This document shows positions 27,728-37,320 of a stretch of 64,000 nt of DNA, piece by piece. How positions within the stretch are numbered: the first letter of the stretch is position 1; the number at the start of each line of letters is the position of its first letter. Both the position numbers and the translations under genes were made by a program. Origin of the DNA: Anaeromassilibacillus senegalensis (GTDB lineage Bacteria > Bacillota > Clostridia > Oscillospirales > Acutalibacteraceae); NCBI RefSeq assembly GCF_001261775.1, contig NZ_LN868537.1:186001-250000 (forward strand), given 5' to 3'. The notes beneath the pieces were generated by a model. It made no database searches, had not been told where the DNA came from, and saw only the letters and a program-made list of their open reading frames with translations.

Positions 27728-29281
27728 TTACAGCATCTTGGATTTAATAGTTAATTCGGGGTTGATGCCGAATACTTCTTTGAAGAAGGGCGCAGTTTGT
27801 TCAAACGCCCACTTTTCCAGATAGAGGTTTTGGTCGCTTTCCCCGGTGATGATCAGGCGTTCCCGTTCCAGACGGACTTTGATATCGTCCAGCTTTTGCA
27901 TCTGGGACTTATCCAGCGCGTTTGCCAGCCGGAAGATCGCCACCAACTTGGAAACAACCAGGCGGTTGGCTTCGCTCAACCCGACAAAAGCAATATCATC
28001 AAAATTGGGAACGTCATATTCGTTGTACCGGGCGACATAAGCGATGATATGCATTTCCTCGTCCGTCATGCCGTAAAGGTCGATGTTCTTTAACAGGTCA
28101 AACGAGCTGGAAAGATGGTCCTTGGCGTTGACGTAATGCCCGCAGTCGTGCATGATCGCAGCCAGCTCCAGCAGGAGCCGTTTGCGTTTGTCAAGGCCGT
28201 GGGTGCCTTTCATCTTGTCAAAGAGCTTACAGGCAAATTTACGGATGTTTTCCGTATGTTTTTCGTTCGCATTGTAAGTCCGGGACATGGCCTGTGCGCA
28301 GGAGATCGCGTTGACACGCACATGTTCAAAATATTCGCCGCTGCTTTTGGGAATCAGCATCTGCTTCATCAGGGCAAACCAGAGGTCCACCTTCGGCGCG
28401 ATGACCGTATTGGACTTGACGCACTGGATCAGGCGCACGTAAATGGCCAAAGCGGAATAGAGCAGCTCTGCGCTTTCTTCCTCAATGCCGAAGCGGTCAC
28501 TGATCTTTTCCCGCGAGAGCGAGCGGACTTCTTTAAACAGATTTTTGATCTGTTTGGCCTCAATGATATAGCGGTCGTTTTCCGGTTCCACACCGCAGAT
28601 TTTTGCGATCAGTTCAATCTCGTTGCCGGTCAGAACCAGGCTTTGCAGGCCGCCCTCCACCTGTGGCAGCGGGATGCGGCCCATGATGGATTCCAGATAT
28701 TCTTCCACGACCACGTAAAAGTCTTCTGTTTCCTCCTGTATATTTCCAAGCATGTCGTGCAGCTTTAAGGCGCCCATCGGCACATTCTGGGAGAAGATCA
28801 TATTTTTTCCGTCGAAGACAGACAGCCCGATGGTGCCCGCGCCAATATAGGAGATGAGCGCATTGCCGATCTTCTTTTGCTCCATGGTTTGCAGGGAGGA
28901 GAGGATTTCAGAATAGATCAGCGTTTTTTCCTGGTCGTCCTCCAACACCTCCACCGTCATATCGTTCTGAATTTTTAGCTGGTCTACAACGTAGGCGCGA
29001 TTTTTTGCCTCACGCAGAGCAGTGGTGGCTACGACCTTGTACTGGTCGGTACCGTACTCCGCCATAATCTCACTGTAGCCCTGTAAAATGCCGGAAAGCT
29101 CGCGCAGGCTTTCAAAACGAATTTTTCCCTCGGTAAAGACCTCATGCCCCAGGCACAAGGGATATTGCAGACGGTCCAAGCTGACGATTTCTCCTTTGCG
29201 GAGCTGGCAAATCCGCATTTTCAGCAGATTGGAGCCGATGTCGATGACGGCAGCAATTTTCCCGCCTTTCTTCTTGTTCAT
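27728..29281 (-). CDS. ppx: Exopolyphosphatase (Ppx/GppA) with C-terminal HD domain
   Basis: The 517-aa protein has an N-terminal actin-like ASKHA fold: phosphate-1 loop AAVIDIGSNLLK, then YIGAGTIGLSVF for phosphate-2. The C-terminal part (from about 330) contains an HD-type region (AAIMHDCGHYVN). Ppx/GppA enzymes cut terminal phosphate from polyphosphate or pppGpp; which one cannot be told here, but the next gene is ppk1. The ATG at 29281 follows GGACGG by 7 nt. An ATG 13 codons upstream has no ribosome-binding site. Confidence 0.92.
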   Translation of the reverse strand: MNKKKGGKIAAVIDIGSNLLKMRICQLRKGEIVSLDRLQYPLCLGHEVFTEGKIRFESLRELSGILQGYSEIMAEYGTDQYKVVATTALREAKNRAYVVDQLKIQNDMTVEVLEDDQEKTLIYSEILSSLQTMEQKKIGNALISYIGAGTIGLSVFDGKNMIFSQNVPMGALKLHDMLGNIQEETEDFYVVVEEYLESIMGRIPLPQVEGGLQSLVLTGNEIELIAKICGVEPENDRYIIEAKQIKNLFKEVRSLSREKISDRFGIEEESAELLYSALAIYVRLIQCVKSNTVIAPKVDLWFALMKQMLIPKSSGEYFEHVRVNAISCAQAMSRTYNANEKHTENIRKFACKLFDKMKGTHGLDKRKRLLLELAAIMHDCGHYVNAKDHLSSSFDLLKNIDLYGMTDEEMHIIAYVARYNEYDVPNFDDIAFVGLSEANRLVVSKLVAIFRLANALDKSQMQKLDDIKVRLERERLIITGESDQNLYLEKWAFEQTAPFFKEVFGINPELTIKSKML

Positions 29282-29349
29282 TTGTACACCGTCCGTTCCT
29301 GTTGTAGTTTGTTGAACCATAAAAGCGTTTTCACGTTGTTTTATAGTTA

Positions 29350-29378
29350 ATTATACCAAATATTTGCACGTTCAGCAA
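29350..29378 (-). promoter_or_regulatory. Promoter of the ppx-ppk1-pfk run
   Basis: On the minus strand TTGCTG (29373-29378) and TATAAT (29350-29355) are 17 nt apart, about 70 nt upstream of the ppx start. Confidence 0.7.
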
Positions 29379-29451
29379 TATTGCAAAGAGACTTTTTCAT
29401 AGGATGTGAGTTTAAAATCAAGTTAATCCTGTTTTTGACAATAAAATATGA

Positions 29452-29630
29452 TATAATAACCTCACGCCGTGACCGGAAGCGGAGCTTCAACGGCTGGAAA
29501 AACATTGTACCGTTGTGGCGGAGGCTGCGCCTCTTAATGGTATAATAACCTCATGCTGTGACCGGAAGCGGAGCTTCTAACGGCTGGTAAAACATTGTAC
29601 CGTTGTGATGAAGGTTCAGCCTCTTCATGG
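29452..29630 (+). repeat. Two-copy 89/90-nt tandem repeat in the ppx-pepV intergenic region
   Basis: Unit 1 (29452-29540, 89 nt) and unit 2 (29541-29630, 90 nt) are near-identical direct repeats. Both begin TATAATAACCTCA and share GTGACCGGAAGCGGAGCTTC and ACATTGTACCGTTGTG. A third partial start (TATCATG) follows at 29631. Each unit holds a GAAGCggaGCTTC hairpin and a second stem, GTACCGTT pairing with AATGGTAT (unit 1) or the slightly shorter form in unit 2. The central part of that second hairpin differs between units but stays complementary. Function is unknown. Confidence 0.85.
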
Positions 29631-29670
29631 TATCATGTAACAGAAACGATCGGAAAGGAAGCGAATCAAC

Positions 29671-31047
29671 TTGCGTTTTGGTGATAAAATATTAAAATAT
29701 CAGGAGCAGATTTTTCAGGATATGGCCCGGCTTATTGCAATTCCGTCCGTCCGCGGTGAGGCGGAGGATGGAAAGCCCTTTGGAAAATACCCTGCGGAAG
29801 CGCTTGATTGCATCCTGAAAATGGCGGAAAAGCTGGGGCTTCCCACAAAGAATGTCGGCAATTATGCGGGCCACGCGGAATACGGTTCCGGGGAAGAGGT
29901 TGCCGCCGTGCTGACGCATGTGGATGTGGTGCCCGCCGGCGACGGCTGGGAGACAGACCCCTTTACAATGGTGAAGCAGGGAAACGCGCTCTATGGGCGC
30001 GGTGTAGCGGACGACAAGGGCGCGGCGGTGGTTTCTCTTTATTGCCTCAAGGTCTTGCAGGAGGAGAACGTGCAGGCCAAGCGGCGCATTCGCACCATTT
30101 TTGGCGCCGGGGAGGAAACCGGCAGCGAAGATCTGGAGCGTTATTTTGAGAAAGAACCGATGCCTGTCATGGGCTTTACACCGGATTCCGAGTACGGCGT
30201 ATGCAACCGGGAAAAAGGGATTTTGCGCATGAATTTTTCCGCGCCGAATGATTCTACTGTTCTGCGGGAATTTACGGCGGGCACTGTGGTCAACGCCGTT
30301 CCGGCGGGCGCGTTTGCGGACCTTGCCTGTACCAAAGAAGAGGTGGAGAAACTCCGTCAGGCGATGGCGGCTGTGGAAGGGCGCTTTACGATTGAGGAAA
30401 CGGAAGAAGGGGCGCATCTTTCCTCTGCGGGAACCGCTTCCCATGCGATGCAGCCGGAAGAAGGCTTCAACGCGGCGTCCCACCTGATTGTTCTTTTGTT
30501 TGAGGTGTTCTCAGAGGACCAGATGGGGACGCTGATGTGCTTCCTGCGGCGCCATATCGGTACGGAACTGGACGGTGCGTCTCTGGGGCTGAAGCAGCAG
30601 GACGACGAGTCCGGCCCGCTTACGCTGAATTTGGGACTGGTGCATGTGGGCGCTTCCCTGTGTACGGCGTCGATCGATATTCGTTATCCTGTGACGGCGG
30701 ATGGGGAAAAGATCATCGCCGCGATTCAGAGCAAGGCGCGGGAAGAGGATGTGTTCTCAGAAGAGGGCGGACATATGAAGCCGTTGTTCCTGCCGGCGAA
30801 CAGCCCGTTTATCACACTGCTGCAAAACGCCTATGAGGAATTTATGGGCGAGCCCGCCAATCTGTACGCGACCGGTGGCGGAACCTATGCGCGTGAGCTG
30901 AAAGGCCGTGGTGTAGCGTTCGGGCCGTTTTTCCAGGATGAACCGGACCGCAGGCTGCACAATACAGGGGAGCATATTGACATCGACCAGTTCATGCTTC
31001 ATGCGCAGATATGCTTGGAGGCCATGTACCATATGGCGGTGGATTGA
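29671..31047 (+). CDS. pepV: M20 family dipeptidase (PepV-like)
   Basis: The 458-aa metallopeptidase splits dipeptides. Zinc ligands are visible in LTHVDVVPAG, GRGVADDKG, FGAGEETGSED and PDSEYGV. The lid/dimerisation domain lies in the middle third. The gene opens with TTG; AAAGGAA is about 10 nt upstream and no in-frame ATG lies nearby. It is followed 20 nt later by the HD-domain gene, probably in one transcript. Confidence 0.93.
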   Translation: MRFGDKILKYQEQIFQDMARLIAIPSVRGEAEDGKPFGKYPAEALDCILKMAEKLGLPTKNVGNYAGHAEYGSGEEVAAVLTHVDVVPAGDGWETDPFTMVKQGNALYGRGVADDKGAAVVSLYCLKVLQEENVQAKRRIRTIFGAGEETGSEDLERYFEKEPMPVMGFTPDSEYGVCNREKGILRMNFSAPNDSTVLREFTAGTVVNAVPAGAFADLACTKEEVEKLRQAMAAVEGRFTIEETEEGAHLSSAGTASHAMQPEEGFNAASHLIVLLFEVFSEDQMGTLMCFLRRHIGTELDGASLGLKQQDDESGPLTLNLGLVHVGASLCTASIDIRYPVTADGEKIIAAIQSKAREEDVFSEEGGHMKPLFLPANSPFITLLQNAYEEFMGEPANLYATGGGTYARELKGRGVAFGPFFQDEPDRRLHNTGEHIDIDQFMLHAQICLEAMYHMAVD

Positions 31048-31067
31048 GTTTTTTACAGGAGGTATGT

Positions 31068-31742
31068 ATGGAGCCTTGTCGAATGGTTTCTTTCCAGGAA
31101 GTCTGGAAGAGTGAAGAGGTCAACGCATATATTAAAAACGGCAATGAGAATCTGGGCGTCATCGGCTTTACGGAGCACGGCTTTGCCCATGCGAAGCGCA
31201 GCGCGGACACGGCGCGGGACATTTTACAATGTTTGGGCTATGATGAACGCACCTGTGAGCTGGCGGCGATCGCCGGGTACATGCACGACATTGGCAACGT
31301 GGTCAACCGTGTGGATCATGCGCAGAGCGGCGCGCTGATGGCGTTTCAAATTTTGAACCGGATGAAGATGGACCCGGCGGAGCTCGCGCTGGTCGTGGCT
31401 GCCATCGGCAACCATGACGAGGGGACAGCGGCCGCGGTTAACCCGATTGCGGCGGCATTGATTTTGTCCGACAAAAGCGACGTGCGGCGTTCCCGTGTGA
31501 GGGATAAAGGAACCGTGGATGCGGATATACACGACCGCGTCAATTATGCGGTCGTGCATTCCTCCATCGATATCGATACGGCCAACCGGACTGCGGCGTT
31601 GAACATCAAAATTGATACGGAAATTTGTCCTGTGATGGAATACTTTGAAATCTTTTTGACCCGTATGGTGCTTTGCCGGAAGGCGGCACAATATCTGGGC
31701 TTGCTGTTTGAGCTGATTATTAACGACACAAGGCTGCTGTAA
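31068..31742 (+). CDS. HD domain phosphohydrolase
   Basis: The 224-aa protein has the metal-binding HD arrangement: EHGFAHAKR (His), GYMHDIGNV (His-Asp) and AAIGNHDEG. HD proteins hydrolyse phosphate bonds in nucleotides or second messengers; the substrate is not evident. The start at 31068 has AGGAGG 5-6 nt upstream. It follows pepV closely and ends at a strong terminator. Confidence 0.88.
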   Translation: MEPCRMVSFQEVWKSEEVNAYIKNGNENLGVIGFTEHGFAHAKRSADTARDILQCLGYDERTCELAAIAGYMHDIGNVVNRVDHAQSGALMAFQILNRMKMDPAELALVVAAIGNHDEGTAAAVNPIAAALILSDKSDVRRSRVRDKGTVDADIHDRVNYAVVHSSIDIDTANRTAALNIKIDTEICPVMEYFEIFLTRMVLCRKAAQYLGLLFELIINDTRLL

Positions 31743-31762
31743 TAGAACCTGATTTAACATAA

Positions 31763-31803
31763 AAAGAACGCGTGCTTTACAGAAAAGCACGCGTTCTTTT
31801 TAT
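31763..31803 (+). terminator. Terminator of the pepV-HD gene pair
   Basis: A perfect 16-bp stem (31763-31778 with 31784-31799) has a 5-nt loop and ends in T residues. It is A/T-flanked on both sides and could also stop transcription from the minus strand. Confidence 0.93.
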
Positions 31804-31851
31804 GTACTTTTGTCTCATACACTGAGAATAGCGGCGATTCAGGAAGAAGGG

Positions 31852-32112
31852 TCAATCCTGCGCAAGCGTTGCCAGTTTTTTCAGGCAATTGCTGCAAATG
31901 TTTAAGCCCTTGTAAGTGGTAATCTCATTCATGCTGTTGCAAAAAATGCAGGCAGGCTGGTACTTTTTGAGGATGATCACGGAATCCTCCACAAAGATTT
32001 CCAGCGGGTCTTTTTCCTGAATATTTAAAGTGCTGCGCAGCTCTTTTGGTAACACAATGCGGCCTAATTCGTCAACTTTTCTTACAATGCCGGTTGATTT
32101 CAAGTAAAACAT
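31852..32112 (-). CDS. AbrB/SpoVT-type regulator with C-terminal cysteine pairs
   Basis: The 86-aa protein begins with a swapped-hairpin AbrB DNA-binding domain very close to Bacillus AbrB (KSTGIVRKVDELGRIVLPKE). The C-terminal half differs: it has two CxxC pairs (CIFC and CSNC, 17 residues apart) suggesting a small zinc-binding module in place of the AbrB multimerisation domain. The start at 32112 is set by homology; AAAGGTG overlaps it closely. It probably acts as a transition-state or sporulation-linked regulator, which fits the divergent spmA gene. Confidence 0.9.
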   Translation of the reverse strand: MFYLKSTGIVRKVDELGRIVLPKELRSTLNIQEKDPLEIFVEDSVIILKKYQPACIFCNSMNEITTYKGLNICSNCLKKLATLAQD

Positions 32113-32156
32113 CACCTTTCTTATGAATGTTGTCGCTTTTGTCACTTTCTGTTGTC

Positions 32157-32185
32157 ATCATAGCATTTTTTACCATTTATGTCAA
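32157..32185 (-). promoter_or_regulatory. Promoter of the AbrB-like gene
   Basis: On the minus strand TTGACA (32180-32185) and TATGAT (32157-32162) are 17 nt apart. Three spaced GACAA motifs follow in the leader (32120-32158). A TATAAT on the plus strand (32186-32191) abuts the -35 box, so the divergent spmA promoter probably overlaps. Confidence 0.85.
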
Positions 32186-32268
32186 TATAATGAAGGTGAA
32201 AAATATACTAAATGTTATTGCTAATGAATACTAATAGGATAATGAAGTTGACGAACGAGGTGGAGAAT

Positions 32269-32850
32269 TTGCTCAATAAAGTGTGGGCGGGAATGATCCT
32301 GATCAGCATTTTCTGCGCCCTGGCAACCGGGCGCATGCCACAGTTGTCCGACGCGGTTTTAGCAGGTGCGGGAAACGCAGCGGAGCTGGTTTTGGGCATG
32401 CTCGGCATGATGTGCGCGTGGACAGGGTTAATGAAAATCGCCGATGCGGGCGGTTTGACCTCCCTGTTGGCACGGGTATTGGCCCCGGTATTGCGCAGGC
32501 TGTTCCCCGCATACCCGCCGGAAAGCCCCGCGGCAAAGGCGGTCTGCATGAATATCACGGCGAATTTACTGGGGCTCGGCAACGCCGCCACACCGATGGG
32601 AATTGCGGCAATGAAGGAGATGCAGAAAAATAATACCGATGTGAAAACTGCGAACAACTCCATGGTGATGTTTGTCGTACTGAATACCGCTTCCCTGCAG
32701 CTGATCCCGACCTTTATGGGGACGCTCCGGGCCAACTACGGCGCGGCGGCGCCGTTTGATATTCTGCCTGCCGTTTGGATCACATCCATACTCTCTTTGG
32801 CGGTTGGACTGTTGGCGGCGAAGCTGCTGGAGGGCCGAAAAGTTGGATAA
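32269..32850 (+). CDS. spmA: Spore maturation protein A
   Basis: The 193-aa membrane protein carries the nucleoside-recognition/Gate domain. GLMKIADAGGL and NLLGLGNAATPMGI are the SpmA hallmarks. In Bacillus SpmA and SpmB are needed for spore core dehydration. I prefer the TTG at 32269 because GAGGTGG is 5-6 nt upstream and the product then opens MLNKVWAGM, as is usual in the family. ATG codons at 32212 and 32242 are alternatives. It overlaps spmB by 8 nt. Confidence 0.92.
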   Translation: MLNKVWAGMILISIFCALATGRMPQLSDAVLAGAGNAAELVLGMLGMMCAWTGLMKIADAGGLTSLLARVLAPVLRRLFPAYPPESPAAKAVCMNITANLLGLGNAATPMGIAAMKEMQKNNTDVKTANNSMVMFVVLNTASLQLIPTFMGTLRANYGAAAPFDILPAVWITSILSLAVGLLAAKLLEGRKVG

Positions 32851-33367
32851 GCTGGGCATTTACGCCGTACCCATCATGATTTTGCTCATCCTTCTGTTCG
32901 GTATGATCCGACGTGTGCCGGTGTTCGATGCGTTTGTGGAGGGGGCAAAGGAGGGGCTGGCTTCCAGTTTTTCCATTCTTCCTACACTGGTCGGTCTGAT
33001 CATGGCAGTTACCATGCTGAAGGCCTCCGGCGCGCTGGACATGATCGCTTCCTTTTTGGCTCCTGTGGCGCAGCTGCTGGGGCTGCCAGCGAACGTTATG
33101 CCGCTTGCTTTAATCAAACCCATCTCCGGAAGCGGCGCGACGGCCTTATTGACGCAGATCTTTGAAAGCAGCGGGCCGGACAGCTTTGCGGGCCGTGTGG
33201 CGTCCGTCATGGCGGGATCTACGGAAACGACCTTCTACTGTATCGCGGTCTATTACGGAGCGGTGGGAATCAAAAAGACGCGCCATACCATTCCGGCGGC
33301 GTTGACGGCCGATTTTGCGGCTTTTGTCATCGCGGCATTGTCGGTACGGTATTTCTTTGGCGGTTAA
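32843..33367 (+). CDS. spmB: Spore maturation protein B
   Basis: The 174-aa membrane protein is the partner of SpmA. VPVFDAFVEGAKEG, PLALIKPISGSGA and GSTETTFY are conserved segments. The TTG at 32843 has GGAGGG 8 nt upstream inside the end of spmA, so it is translationally coupled. It is followed 23 nt later by feoB on the same strand. Confidence 0.94.
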   Translation: MDKLGIYAVPIMILLILLFGMIRRVPVFDAFVEGAKEGLASSFSILPTLVGLIMAVTMLKASGALDMIASFLAPVAQLLGLPANVMPLALIKPISGSGATALLTQIFESSGPDSFAGRVASVMAGSTETTFYCIAVYYGAVGIKKTRHTIPAALTADFAAFVIAALSVRYFFGG

Positions 33368-33390
33368 AAAGAATTGGGAGAGGAAAGAGG

Positions 33391-35247
<1,857 letters not shown>

Positions 35248-35259
35248 GGGGGAAAGGCA

Positions 35260-35460
35260 ATGACGGATCTTTTCATTGGACTGTTGGCGGTGGGATGTTT
35301 GGCAGCGCCGTTTTTATTCCGTAAAAGGTGTGGTGGGTGCATTGGGTGTCCGCATCCATGCGCATGGCAAAAGAAAAGGCGGCCGGGTGGGATCCATGAT
35401 CCCCCCGGCCGCTTTGCCGCAGTTTGCGCGTATTTTAATCGGTGCTTTTTCTGTATTTAA
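35260..35460 (+). CDS. Small FeoB-associated Cys-rich membrane protein
   Basis: The 66-aa product has one N-terminal membrane segment (about 4-20) followed by RKRCGGCIGCPHPC, the cysteine motif of FeoB-associated proteins. AGGGGGAAAGG precedes the ATG. The residues after about 40 are read through a large GC-rich hairpin, and the last 26 nt overlap the convergent acetyltransferase, so the tail may not be conserved. It probably helps iron transport; the mechanism is not established. Confidence 0.72.
   Translation: MTDLFIGLLAVGCLAAPFLFRKRCGGCIGCPHPCAWQKKRRPGGIHDPPGRFAAVCAYFNRCFFCI
35371..35419 (-). terminator. Terminator of the polysaccharide cluster
   Basis: A long GC-rich inverted repeat (GCGGCCGG... 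CCGGCCGC with a GGGATC/GATCCC inner part, about 35381-35414) is followed on the minus strand by CCTTTTCTTTT. It lies inside the 3' part of the small FeoB-associated gene and downstream of the acetyltransferase. Confidence 0.75.
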
Positions 35461-35977
35461 CAACCCGTGCTGGATTGCCGGCTACCACGGCATAGGGCGG
35501 CACGTCTTTGGTCACGACCGAACAGGCACCCACGACGGCGCCCTGCCCAATGGTGACGCCCGGCAGGATGGTGACTCTGCCGCCAATCCAGACATCGTCC
35601 CCAATTGTAACAGGTTTTTCCTCACTCATTCCCTGCAGGCGCATGGGATGCTCCGTATCGGAAAAATTGTGATTTTCCGTGTAAATGACGCACCATGGAC
35701 CCATCATCACGTCATTGCCGATGATGGTTTTGCCGTAGATATTGGCTTCCACGCCGACACCGGAATGATCACCGATTTCCAGGCGGGTGGAGATATTGGC
35801 CTTGCGCTCTACATTGACGCCTTTCCCGCATTTGGCAACAAAGCGCTTTACCAGAAAACCGCGGATGTGTTTGCCGCCCAGCTTAATCGGTGCAAAGGAA
35901 TTCGGCAGATAGCGGGCAAAATATTGGTATAAAAACCAGCAGATGGCCTTCTGTATCCATTTTAAAATCTTTTTCAC
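35435..35977 (-). CDS. Hexapeptide-repeat O-acetyltransferase
   Basis: The 180-aa protein has the left-handed beta-helix repeats of the maltose/WbbJ acetyltransferase group, with IGDDVWIGGRVTILPGVTIG and GAVVGACSVVTKDVPP near the C-terminus and a candidate catalytic His in YTENHNF. As the last gene of the polysaccharide cluster it probably acetylates a sugar of the repeat unit or exported polymer. The acceptor is unknown. Confidence 0.9.
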   Translation of the reverse strand: MKKILKWIQKAICWFLYQYFARYLPNSFAPIKLGGKHIRGFLVKRFVAKCGKGVNVERKANISTRLEIGDHSGVGVEANIYGKTIIGNDVMMGPWCVIYTENHNFSDTEHPMRLQGMSEEKPVTIGDDVWIGGRVTILPGVTIGQGAVVGACSVVTKDVPPYAVVAGNPARVVKYRKSTD

Positions 35978-35990
35978 GCAGGTTCCTCCG

Positions 35991-37301
35991 TTACAGCTGC
36001 CAGTTCAGGATGGGCCGCCTTCCGATGCTGCGATAAATGACCGGCTCCTTTTCCATTTGCTCCAGCGCATAGCAGTTGCGTCCGTCGATGATGATGGGGC
36101 GCTTCATGTATTTGGCAAAGCTGGAAACATCCAGACTTTTTACCTGCGGCCACTCGGTGAAGATGAAACACAAATCGGCTCCATCCAGCGTCTGCTCAAT
36201 GGTGTCGCAATACAGAATGTTGCCGGGCTCCTGTTTTTGGAAGTTTTCAACGCCTACGGGGTCCCAGGCTTTCACGGTTGCGCCGTCCTCCAGCATGATG
36301 GGAATATTGACAAGCGACGGGGCCTCGCGCAGATCATCCGTGCCCGGTTTGAAGGTCAAGCCCAGAACCGCGATGGTCAAGCCCTCCAAGCTGTCAAAAT
36401 ATTTACGCGCAATTTTAATCGGTTTCAATTTTTGATTTTCGTTGACTTCAATCGCGGCCTTGATGGTCTTGATTTCATAATCATGAAAATTGGCAAGCCA
36501 GTGCAAGGCCTTGGTGTCCTTTGGGAAGCAGCTGCCGCCGTAGCCGATGCCCGCGTTCAGAAATTTGTTTCCGATGCGGCTGTCGTAGCCCATTCCTTTG
36601 GCAACATCATCAATGTCGGCGCCGATCAACTCACAGAGCAGGGCGATCTCGTTGATGTAAGAGATTTTTAATGCGAGAAAATCATTGGAGGCATACTTGA
36701 TCATCTCCGCGCTTTTGCGGTTGGTGACCAGGATGGGTGCGTCAAAATCCCTGTATACTTCCCGCATGATTTCCCCGGTTTTTTCATCCTCAACGCCGAT
36801 GACAATACGGGATGCATGCAGCGTGTCCCGCACGGCGGTTCCCTGCGCGAGAAATTCCGGGTTGGATGCGACCGTCATGTGGACGCCCGCACGGCAATTG
36901 GCGTTCAGCAGCGCTTCCACCTTGTCGTTGGTTCCAATGGGAACGGTCGATTTGACCACCACGACGCAATCTCTTGCGGCACTCTCTGCAATTTGCTGGG
37001 CAACGCCGAAGACGTATGTCAGGTTGGCACTTCCGTCCTTCTTTTCCGGTGTACCCACACCGATCATGATCACGTCGCAGTCCGCATAGGCGGATGCATA
37101 ATCCGTGGTATAAGTCAGACGGTTGCTGTTTTTCTGCATCAGTTCGGACAGGCCGTCTTCATAAATGGGGGACACGCCGCTCTGCATCAGACGAATTTTT
37201 TCTTCATCCACGTCCACACAAGTGACGACATGACCATGCTCCGCCAGGCAAACACCGGTTACAAGGCCGACATAACCGGTTCCGGCCACTGCAATTTTCA
37301 T
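35991..37301 (-). CDS. ugd: UDP-glucose 6-dehydrogenase
   Basis: The 436-aa enzyme oxidises UDP-glucose to UDP-glucuronate with NAD. The N-terminal Rossmann motif is AGTGYVG, the catalytic Cys is in YGGSCFPKD, and the C-terminal UDP-binding domain starts near VLGLTFKPGTDDLREAPS. The start at 37301 is set by AGAGGTGG 6 nt upstream. Its presence in the cluster suggests the polymer contains glucuronic acid or a sugar derived from it. Confidence 0.97.
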   Translation of the reverse strand: MKIAVAGTGYVGLVTGVCLAEHGHVVTCVDVDEEKIRLMQSGVSPIYEDGLSELMQKNSNRLTYTTDYASAYADCDVIMIGVGTPEKKDGSANLTYVFGVAQQIAESAARDCVVVVKSTVPIGTNDKVEALLNANCRAGVHMTVASNPEFLAQGTAVRDTLHASRIVIGVEDEKTGEIMREVYRDFDAPILVTNRKSAEMIKYASNDFLALKISYINEIALLCELIGADIDDVAKGMGYDSRIGNKFLNAGIGYGGSCFPKDTKALHWLANFHDYEIKTIKAAIEVNENQKLKPIKIARKYFDSLEGLTIAVLGLTFKPGTDDLREAPSLVNIPIMLEDGATVKAWDPVGVENFQKQEPGNILYCDTIEQTLDGADLCFIFTEWPQVKSLDVSSFAKYMKRPIIIDGRNCYALEQMEKEPVIYRSIGRRPILNWQL

Positions 37302-37320
37302 AAAGTTCCACCTCTGATTT

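Noticed and set aside
29435-29457. TTGACA at 29435 with TATAAT at 29452 as the pepV promoter
   Set aside because: The spacing is only 11 nt. The TATAAT belongs to the start of each tandem repeat unit, so it may be structural rather than a -10 box.
29452-29640. Tandem repeat as a CRISPR array
   Set aside because: There are only two long near-identical units directly joined, with no unique spacers and no cas genes.
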